From Calothrix sp. PCC 7507 (GTDB taxonomy: Bacteria > Cyanobacteriota > Cyanobacteriia > Cyanobacteriales > Nostocaceae): DNA of 64,000 nt. This document shows, one piece after another, positions 6,914 to 15,100 of this stretch. The stretch lies in contig NC_019682.1 of the NCBI RefSeq assembly GCF_000316575.1, positions 5,144,001-5,208,000 of the forward strand, given 5' to 3'. The first letter of the stretch is position 1, and the number at the start of each line of letters is the position of its first letter. The translations under genes were made by a program, and so were the position numbers. The notes beneath the pieces were generated by a model. It was not told where the DNA came from and ran no database searches. It saw nothing but the letters and a program-made list of their open reading frames with translations.

Positions 6914-9900
6914 GTGCAAACTATCCGCATTCAACTTCGGGAAAGTACGCAGGAAACAGTTGAACTCAGGTATTGGCTACCTCAAAAAAATCACTATGAA
7001 TCGCGTCGCCTGAAATTAGCCGAAATCGCTGATTTTCTCAAGCAGGGTGAGCGAGATTATTATAAACTGCTGCCCAATTTACCAGGAATCGGGCAGCAGT
7101 TATTTTTTTGGTTGGATGGCGATGGACGGTGGTTGAGTCGGGGAATTGCTAACTGTCGCGGTGAGGGGTTGGTAATTGCCATTGATACTGATAAAAAATT
7201 GGCACATCTACCTTGGGAAGTGCTGCATGATGGTGAGGATTTTTTGGTGAAGCGGGTTAATCCAGTGGTGTTACCTCTGCGCTGGATTGAGAAAGAAACG
7301 GAACCGTTTTCTGTGGAAGCACGACAATTGCGAGTATTGTTTATGGCAACCGACCCGGAAGATGTGCAACCAAAGTTAGAGTTTGAACAGGAAGAAGCGA
7401 GAATTCTGGCTGATACGCGAGATTTTGCTGTAGATTTGCGGGTGGAAGAAAGCGGTTGCGTTAGCGAGTTGGGTAAGGTGTGGAGTCGCTATTTTAATGA
7501 CTTTGATGTGTTTCACCTCACAGGACACGCCTCAATTAAAGATGAAGCACCTTACACGCCTTACTTTATCACTGAGACGGAAGTGGGGGAACGCCATGAA
7601 ACCACTGCCGCAGAACTGGCGGAAGTTTTCCGGTTTCGCTTTCCCAAGTTGGTGTTTTTATCTGGGTGTCGGACTGGACAAGCAGCAGATAAAGGCGCTG
7701 TCCCTTCGATGGCTGAGGCACTAATTGCCCAAGGGGCTAGGGCGGTTTTAAGTTGGGGGCGGCCTGTGGAAGATCGGACAGCTACAGCCGCCGCCGCGCA
7801 CCTTTACGGTAAATTGGCAGGCGGATATCAATTAGCTGAAGCACTCGCTAGCACTTACCAGCAGTTGTTTAAACAGAATGTGCGTGACTGGCATTTGTTG
7901 CGGTTATATGTCCAGGGAGAATGTCCCGGTGCGTTGGTGGAAGTGTTGGGAGATGTGCCACCCTCAGCGCCGGAACCTGCATACCAACAGTTTTTAGATC
8001 CCGATACCCAACAGGTGCGGGTGGCGAAACCCTCTGAGTTTGTTGGGAGACGGCGGACTTTGCAACGTTGTCTCAAAGCTATTCGCACTTCATTAGGGGT
8101 ACTAATTCACGGACTGGGGGGTGTGGGTAAGAGTACTGTGACGGCGCGACTTCTGGAAAGGATGGTTGGCTATCACAGGCTGGTGATCTTTCGGCAACTC
8201 GATGAGGACAAACTGCTCAAAACCCTTGCTGAACAATGTACCTCGGAACGGGGGCATGAAATTCTCAATGGCAAGTTACCGTTGATGCAGCGCCTCACCA
8301 AGTTTTTCACTGAAGGACTGAATACCAAAGAACAGCGCTTTGCCTTTGTGCTGGATGACTTTGAGGCTAATTTGGAATTACGAAATGGGGTTTATGTCTT
8401 GCAACCACAAGTTGTGGATGTACTGCTGGCGTTGCTGAAGGCGATGCAAAATTCCCAACTTCCCCACAAGGTAATTATTACCTGTCGCTACAATTTCACA
8501 TTGTCGGAACTGAATCATCGTCTGTACCGCGAACCTCTGGGGGCTTTGGGTGGGGCAGATTTAATTAAAAAGTATAATCGTCTGGATTCGTTTAATGGCA
8601 GTTGGCAATTTCAGCCAGAATTGCCGGAACTTGCCAAAAAAGCAGCAGATGGAAATCCTCGGCTGTTGGAATGGTTGGATAAGATTTTACAAAATTCCCC
8701 GAAGTCGCCGTCAGCGGAGAGGGGAGTTGAGATGATTCTGCAAAAGATGGCTGATAAGGAAAAGGAATTTCGTGAGGATATTTTGGCTGAAGAATTGCTG
8801 AAGCAGCAAACTCCAGCTTTGCGGAAGATGCTGGGGAAGTTGTTGGTATATGAGTTACCTGTTCCTCTAGCTGCTATTTCCCCGATTTGTGAGGATATCT
8901 CAAGTTGGGAAAGTCATATTCAACGCGCTGAAATTTTGGGTTTGTTGGAAGTTACCCTTACCAACAACACAGAGAGGTTGTATCGTGTTCCCCGGATTTT
9001 GTCACCGTTGCTAGAGTTTCCAGAAAACCCCAAGAGTGAAGAGTTGTATAAACAAGCTGCACAAATTTTGTATCGCCTGTGGTTGGAAGAGGCGGAAGGT
9101 GCGACGGAAGCACAAGAGTTAGAAATTCATAGGTTGGCTTTGTTGGGGAAGGATGAAAAAATTGCGGCGAACATTGCCAGTTCTTTAGCAGAGAACTGGA
9201 AAAATAAAAGCCGTTTTCGGGAAGCAATACATCTATACAAATCAACCTTAGAAATTACTACAAACTATATTGTTCTCAACCAAATTGCTTATTGTGAACA
9301 CCAAATGGGTGAGGTTGATCGAGCATTAAACTATTACCAACAAGCTTTAAATCTTTGTCCTGCAGAAGACGTAGCAGAATTAGCATCAATTTATTATCAT
9401 TTTGGGATACTAAAAGCGACCAAAGGGGAAGTAGATGAAGCGATCGCACTTTTCAATCAGTCTTTGTCAATAAATGAACGCATTGGTAATGTCGAAGGCA
9501 AAGCAGCGACGTTGCACCAACTGGCACGTATCTACGCCAACAAGGGGGAAGTGGATGAAGCGATCGCACTTTTCAATCAGTCTTTGTCAATAAATGAACA
9601 CATTGGTAATGTTCTAGGCAAATCGGCGACGTTGCACCAACTGGCACGTATCTACGCTGATAAAGGGGAAGAGGAGCAAGCAATCGCACTTTTCAATCAA
9701 GTCCTTGAAATAGATGAACGCATTGGAAATTTCCAAGGCAAAGCGGAGAATTTGCACCAACTGGGAAATATCTACGTCAACAAAGGGGAAGTGGATGAAG
9801 CGATCGCGCTCTACAATCAGTCTTTGGAAATAGATGAACGTATTGGATATGTCCAAGGCAAAGCGGCGAATTTGCAACAACTGGGAAATATCTACGCCAA

Positions 9901-10144
9901 CAAAGGGGAAGTGGATGAAGCGATCGCACTTTTCAATCAGTCTTTGGAAATAAATGAACGCATTGGTAATGTCCAAGGCAAAGCAATGACTCTGCGGAGG
10001 TTAGGATATTTGGCAGAACAGCAGGGTGAATACACTAAAGCGATATCCTATTTGCAACCAGCTTTAGAGATTTTGCAGCGATTGAAGTCACCACACGCTG
10101 AAGGTGTGAGTGCAAGTCTTGATAGGGTAATGCGTAATTCGTAA
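6914..10144 (+). CDS. CHAT peptidase - NTPase - TPR protein
   Basis: 1076 residues, starting with GTG directly after the upstream stop. Residues about 1-335 form a CHAT (caspase-like) protease domain: the catalytic His is H205 in HLTGHAS and Cys is C252 in FLSGCRTGQA. A P-loop NTPase follows, with Walker A GLGGVGKST at residues 400-408, preceded by EFVGRRRTLQRCL, a typical NACHT/STAND entry. The C-terminal third (about 775-1070) holds five or more TPR units with the repeated core NKGEVDEAIALFNQSL. This architecture is that of a STAND-type sensor coupled to a protease, as in bacterial defence or programmed cell death proteins. The TAA at 10142 is followed in frame by more TPR coding sequence. 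Confidence 0.85.
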   Translation: MQTIRIQLRESTQETVELRYWLPQKNHYESRRLKLAEIADFLKQGERDYYKLLPNLPGIGQQLFFWLDGDGRWLSRGIANCRGEGLVIAIDTDKKLAHLPWEVLHDGEDFLVKRVNPVVLPLRWIEKETEPFSVEARQLRVLFMATDPEDVQPKLEFEQEEARILADTRDFAVDLRVEESGCVSELGKVWSRYFNDFDVFHLTGHASIKDEAPYTPYFITETEVGERHETTAAELAEVFRFRFPKLVFLSGCRTGQAADKGAVPSMAEALIAQGARAVLSWGRPVEDRTATAAAAHLYGKLAGGYQLAEALASTYQQLFKQNVRDWHLLRLYVQGECPGALVEVLGDVPPSAPEPAYQQFLDPDTQQVRVAKPSEFVGRRRTLQRCLKAIRTSLGVLIHGLGGVGKSTVTARLLERMVGYHRLVIFRQLDEDKLLKTLAEQCTSERGHEILNGKLPLMQRLTKFFTEGLNTKEQRFAFVLDDFEANLELRNGVYVLQPQVVDVLLALLKAMQNSQLPHKVIITCRYNFTLSELNHRLYREPLGALGGADLIKKYNRLDSFNGSWQFQPELPELAKKAADGNPRLLEWLDKILQNSPKSPSAERGVEMILQKMADKEKEFREDILAEELLKQQTPALRKMLGKLLVYELPVPLAAISPICEDISSWESHIQRAEILGLLEVTLTNNTERLYRVPRILSPLLEFPENPKSEELYKQAAQILYRLWLEEAEGATEAQELEIHRLALLGKDEKIAANIASSLAENWKNKSRFREAIHLYKSTLEITTNYIVLNQIAYCEHQMGEVDRALNYYQQALNLCPAEDVAELASIYYHFGILKATKGEVDEAIALFNQSLSINERIGNVEGKAATLHQLARIYANKGEVDEAIALFNQSLSINEHIGNVLGKSATLHQLARIYADKGEEEQAIALFNQVLEIDERIGNFQGKAENLHQLGNIYVNKGEVDEAIALYNQSLEIDERIGYVQGKAANLQQLGNIYANKGEVDEAIALFNQSLEINERIGNVQGKAMTLRRLGYLAEQQGEYTKAISYLQPALEILQRLKSPHAEGVSASLDRVMRNS

Positions 10145-10561
10145 AATGTCCAAGGCAAAGCGGCGACGTTGCACCAACTGGCAGGTATCTACGCTAACAA
10201 AGGGGAAGTGGATGAAGCGATCGCACTTTTCAATCAGTCTTTAGAAATAACTGAACGTATTGGTAATGTTCAAGGCAAAGCGGGGACATTGCACTGTCTG
10301 GGATATATTTACGCCAACAAAGGGGAAGTGAATCAAGCGATCGCACTCTACAATCAGTCTTTAGAAATCACTCAATGCATTGGTGATGTCCGAACTCAAG
10401 CAATGACTCTGCGGAGGTTAGGAGATTTGGCAGAACAGCAGGGTGAATACACTAAAGCGATATCCTATTTGCAACCAGCTTTAGAGATTTTGCAGCGATT
10501 GCAGTCACCGGATGCTGAAAGTGTGCGTGCAAGTCTTGATAGGGTAATGGGTAATTCGTAA
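10145..10561 (+). pseudogene. In-frame TPR extension beyond the CHAT gene stop (tandem duplicate of its 3' end)
   Basis: Directly after the TAA at 10142-10144, in the same frame, translation would continue NVQGKAATLHQLAGIYANKG and give two more TPR units, then a second copy of the terminal TPR (LRRLGDLAEQQGEYTKAISY) ending in RVMGNS. This segment is nearly identical to the last part of the CHAT gene (TLRRLGYLAEQQGEYTKAIS... RVMRNS). It has no plausible start codon of its own. It most likely arose by unequal recombination between TPR repeats. Stop-codon readthrough would give a 1215-residue protein, but I see no signal for this. Confidence 0.7.
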
Positions 10562-10580
10562 TTACTGAAAGATTTTTGTC

Positions 10581-10605
10581 TCACGCAGAGGCGCAAAGGC
10601 GCAAA
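10581..10605. repeat. Right copy of the inverted repeat flanking the CHAT locus
   Basis: ctcacgcagaggcgcaaagg followed by cgcaaag is the inverse of the repeat at 6526-6560. It is a common type of dispersed repeat in such genomes. Confidence 0.65.
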
Positions 10606-10638
10606 GAAGAAGGCAAGAGTTGGATTTAAGTAAATAAA

Positions 10639-10890
10639 AACTCCATTAATGAGGCTTTGAACTCCATTAATGAGGCTTTGAACTCCATTAATGAGGCTTT
10701 GAACTCCATTAATGAGTCTTTGAACTCCATTAATGAGGCTTTGAACTCCGTTAATGAGGCTTTGAACTCCGTTAATGAGTCTTTGAACTCCATTAATGAG
10801 TCTTTGAACTCCATTAATGAGTCTTTGAACTCCGTTAATGAGGCTTTGAACTCCATTAATGAGTCTTTGAACTCCATTAATGAACCTCAG
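10639..10890 (+). repeat. 21-bp minisatellite encoding a heptad repeat
   Basis: Twelve tandem 21-bp units begin with aactccattaatgag at 10639, 10660, 10681 and so on to 10870. They differ only at a few positions (gct/tct, att/gtt). On the + strand they encode LNSINEA/LNSINES heptads, ending in FVDESLQQFR with a stop at 10924-10926. No ATG begins the frame; only TTG codons are available. The minus strand is also open and reads MEFKASL heptads. A coiled-coil peptide is possible, but a non-coding minisatellite next to the Uma2 gene is equally likely. Confidence 0.85.
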
Positions 10891-10918
10891 AGCTTCGTTG
10901 ATGAGTCATTACAGCAAT

Positions 10919-11617
10919 TCAGGTGAGAGAATCAGGATCTATGCCAAGCGATCGCAACCGTTCTGCTAACAATTGGACGCGTCGTAGTGCTTCCTGTGCT
11001 TCTTGTTGAGCTTGCTTGGCCTGTTCTTGTGGTGTAAAAAGCCTTTGCCCTTGCTCGTCATACCAATACAACCACTCACGCGGAATGCCTAGATAAGTTC
11101 CCCGTTCCATGCCAATCGCTAAACCTATCTCTGGCAACCAAACGCGATCGCCATTAAGTAATTCATAAGCATTATTAACTAATTTGTAAACTTCTAAACG
11201 TGGCTTGTCGCAACGAAATGGGTTGTAAATTACATAATACAAAAACCCCAATCTTGCATACTCTGCTTTTTTAGTCGAGTACTCACCGCGATCTATCTGA
11301 GATACCACCTCAAGTACTAATATTGGTAGTTTCTTTTCTTCCCAAAGCACATAACTGGAACGGAGGTTTTCATCATAAAATCGCTTTACACCCAAACTCA
11401 AAAATGCATCTGGGACTATCGCTGGTAAACCTGGATCGTAATAAATACCCATGCGAATACCAAAAAACCAATCCATGCTATCTGCCCAAGCCATTGCTAA
11501 TACGCTTCTGAGTAAATCGGGAATTGATTTTTGTAATTGATTATCTACTGGAGTATCGTCAGAGTCAGGTAGTTCTTTTGAAGAGGGCAAACGAGCTGAT
11601 GGATCGTAATTTACCAT
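10919..11617 (-). CDS. Uma2 family nuclease-like protein (DUF820)
   Basis: 232 residues with the PD-(D/E)XK-like core of the Uma2 family: IVPDAFLSLG (Asp) and LPILVLEVVS (Glu) near residues 69-105, then KKAEYARLGFLYYVIYNP, the usual Lys/Tyr helix of this family. A glutamine/arginine-rich coiled coil (residues 195-225) ends in LRSLGIDPDSLT. Uma2 proteins are very numerous in cyanobacteria; they are annotated as putative endonucleases of unclear role, some linked to mobile elements. Its 3' end overlaps the minisatellite frame on the other strand. Confidence 0.85.
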   Translation of the reverse strand: MVNYDPSARLPSSKELPDSDDTPVDNQLQKSIPDLLRSVLAMAWADSMDWFFGIRMGIYYDPGLPAIVPDAFLSLGVKRFYDENLRSSYVLWEEKKLPILVLEVVSQIDRGEYSTKKAEYARLGFLYYVIYNPFRCDKPRLEVYKLVNNAYELLNGDRVWLPEIGLAIGMERGTYLGIPREWLYWYDEQGQRLFTPQEQAKQAQQEAQEALRRVQLLAERLRSLGIDPDSLT

Positions 11618-11681
11618 GATGGATTTCCCGTTCCTCAGTTATTAGTACATCTTTATTTTATTAATGAATCTTGATGGTAAT

Positions 11682-11744
11682 TTAAATCAGAGAATCAGGA
11701 TCTATACCGAGCGATCGCAACCTTTCCGCTAGCAATTGAGCGCG
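11682..11744 (-). pseudogene. Remnant of a second Uma2 gene (C-terminal tail)
   Basis: On the minus strand this reads RAQLLAERLRSLGIDPDSLI and stops, nearly the same as the tail of the neighbouring Uma2 gene (LLAERLRSLGIDPDSLT). Nothing upstream continues the reading frame as a Uma2 protein. It is the trace of a deleted tandem copy or of a duplicated gene end. Confidence 0.7.
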
Positions 11745-12128
11745 TTGCTTGTTGTATGGAAGCAAGGTTTTCTAGTTCATAGTGAAAATTCAGTGATCGA
11801 TCGCTCTCTATCTTCCTAAAACTGTGCAGCGATGTGAGCCATATCCACGACAAGCTATTTGGCGTCGCATCTTGCTTCTAATAGTGATAATCAGCCTGAA
11901 TATGAGGTTAGAGAGAGAATTTACTGATAACTTAATCCGTGCTAATTAAAACCGAGTATATATCTCTTACTCAAGAGTGGGATACATTATACATCATAAA
12001 TTTCTGTTGCAATTAGTACGGCTTATCACTAGCGTAAAATGGACAATTTGACAATCTTTAATACTAAAACTACTTGGCGTATAGTCATAATCTGTCCGCA
12101 CGCAAGAAGAACGCAAGACACTTAATAT
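11745..12128. other. Spacer upstream of the ribonucleotide reductase gene
   Basis: About 380 nt of AT-rich sequence without a convincing gene. I looked for a cobalamin riboswitch (B12 box GCCACTG) because the downstream enzyme uses adenosylcobalamin, and found none. The nrdJ promoter should lie here, but no box stands out. Confidence 0.5.
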
Positions 12129-15100
12129 ATGGTTCAGAATCTCGAAAGAACACGCCAGAGTGCAGAGTTTCCAGAAACAGCACCGGCTGCAAATCCCGTA
12201 TTTTTTAGAACCTATAGCCGCCGTAGTCAGGCTGGTTTGAGGGAAACATGGGATGAGGTATGCGATCGCACTCTTCAAGGTTTGGTGGAACTAGGAAAAC
12301 TCAGCCGTGAGGAAGCTGCTATTTTAGATAAAATGCAGCGCCAGATGAAAACTTTACCCAGTGGGCGCTGGTTGTGGGTTGGTGGTACTGACTGGATAAC
12401 CAAGCCAAGGAACTTTTCCGGGGCTTATAATTGTACCTCTACCAACCTAGTAGACTGGAAAGCCTTCGGGTTAATGATGGATCTGGCGATGATGGGGTCT
12501 GGTACTGGAGCCGTTTTAGAACCAGAATATATTAATCAACTCCCTAAAGTCCGCAATCGCCTCAATGTAACCGTCAAAGGTGAAATTGGCAATACTCCTC
12601 CAGAACTGCGTCGTGAATATACAGAAACCGATATAGAGGGTAATAGCGTTACTATTCACGTCGGCGATAGTCGTGAAGGTTGGGTGAAATCATATCAAAC
12701 CCTATTGGAACTCTCCACCGATGAACGCTTTACTGATGCAGTTGAAGTAATTGTTGATATTAGTGACGTGCGTCAAGCTGGTGAAACCCTCAAGGGTTTT
12801 GGTGGCGTGGCTAATCCCGTAAAATTACCGGGATTGTATCAGCGTTGTGCATCGATTCTGAATAAGGCTGTAGGTAGACAATTAAATTCTGTTGAATGTT
12901 GTTTGTTAATCGATCAAGCTGCCGTGACAATTGTCGCGGGCAATATTCGTCGATGTATTGCTTATGGAGAAAGGGTTTCAGCGATTGATGGCATGAAACC
13001 TATTCAAGATATTCAGGTCGGGGATTTGGTTTTAACCTCCTCTGGTGAGTACCGTCCAGTAGTGAATAAATTCATCCAAGGTACGCAGGATGTTGTAGAA
13101 ATTCGCACTCCTATTACCTCAATTCGTTGTACTGCTAACCACCGCGTTGCAGTTTATGATGGATTGCGTTCTTATACTTGGAAGTATGCCGGTGAATTAC
13201 AACCAGGCGATCGCCTGATTTCAGTTCCCCATCTTCAGGGACAACCAGGCGCTACAACAGATTGGGCTTGGCTAGTAGGCTTCTTTATCGGTGATGGTCA
13301 TGCTGATTTACAATCAACTAAGCGGCGTAATGGTGGGGGTGGAGTAGTTAGTTTTGCTATTTCCACACAAAGACTACAGGGTGAATTAGGTCAAAAGATT
13401 CTGAGAATCCTAAGTAGCCTGGGCTATAGTCCTGCTCTAAAAATTCAAGGGACTCATGCTAATATCAATGTCTATCGCAAACAATTCGCCGAAGAACTTG
13501 GACAGTACAAACAGCCTTGGGGATGTCCTGTAATTCCAGAATTTGTTTGGCGAGGTAATCGAGAAATTCGTGCTGCTTTCTTGGCGGGTTTAAGTGATGC
13601 TGATGGTACTCCTTCCCGAAATGTTCTGGTCAACTCGAACAAGTTAGACTTTTTAAGGGAAATCCAAAAACTATCTCTTTCCTTGGGAATTGCTACAACT
13701 TTACAAGAACGTCAGCCAAGATCTATTAAAGGAAGAGATAAAGTTTATGATGGATGTCACGCCCTTCACATCAAAGGTTTGCAATCTCAAGCTGTGGCTG
13801 TCGGCTTGATTAATCAATTTGCCGTTCGAGATGGCTTTACTATCAAGTTAGCGAAAAAGAACGGGCTAACCTTACCTTATCCATTTGTCAAAGAGTTAGC
13901 TGCTACAGGATGGAAACCAGAAACGCTGTGTCGCGCTGATGTAATTTGGGTTGACCCGAAAAGTAGACCTGGTTACTTTAGAGATGCCAACTTTGATACA
14001 CTCATAGCAGAAGATTTGGTCAATCCACACTGGTTGCCAATGGAAGTTCAATTTGTCGCTCCTGCAGGTGAAGCTGAAACTTTTGATATTGAAGTTGAAG
14101 GCGATCACGAATTTATTGCCAATGGCTTGCTGGTTCATAACAGTGCTGGTATGCGCCAAGGTGATAGTAATGATCACTTATTTGCCAATGCCAAAGATAA
14201 TTTATGGCAGCAAGATGCAGAGGGAAACTGGCGAATTGATCCAGAACGTGATGCCCTCAGAATGGCAAATCATACCAGAGTTTTTCACCGCAAGCCAACA
14301 TTAGAAGAATCTATTGATGCAGTTCGCAAACAATATTACAGCGGCGAAGGAGCTATTCAATGGGCTGGTGAAGCTGTAGCAAGAGCAAACTCTGATTTGC
14401 TAACAACACCAGCATTAAAAGTTGATTTCTTGAAATCTTATGAACAAGGAACAGCAAAACAGTGGTTGCAAGAACGTCATCCTTATCTTGATGCTGAAGA
14501 ACTAGAACATCGTTTGCAGCGCTATGCTCTCAATCCCTGCGGTGAAATTATAGGTGCCAATTTCCATTGTGTGAGTGGTGATACCATGCTCATTACTAAA
14601 GATGGAATGCACAAAATTAAGGATGTTGTTGGCAATCAAATTGAGATTTGGAATGGTGCAAGATGGAGCCAAGTCCAACCTTTAAAAACTGGTAAAGAAC
14701 GTAAGTTATATCGAGTCCAATTTGCAGATGGTACTTATTTGGATGCAACTGAGTATCATCGCTTCTTTGTAAAAGATAGATTTGGTAAAGAATACAAAGA
14801 AGTCCAAACCAAGGATTTGATGGATGTTAGTCGATATGCGATTCATACTGAGCCTTTTACTATTCAGTATGAAAATGGATTAAATATCGATGCAAGTTAT
14901 GCTTATACTTTGGGTGTCGCAGTAGGAGATGGGACTACAGATAAAAACGACAATGCTAAAGTTAGGCTATACGAAAATAAAGCAGATTTATCTGTAATAG
15001 GTAGTAAGTCTCCCCAAAGAAACTATAGCTATTTACCTACTTTTACAGATGTCACAGATTTAGGCTTTTCTGGAGAATTGCTTAAAAGTTTAAAAACCAA

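Noticed and set aside
10639-10890. Regular 21-bp repeats as a CRISPR array
   Set aside because: Units are directly adjacent without unique spacers, so it is a minisatellite. No other CRISPR-like array or cas gene was seen.
11745-12128. Cobalamin riboswitch upstream of nrdJ
   Set aside because: No B12 box or matching stem arrangement found.
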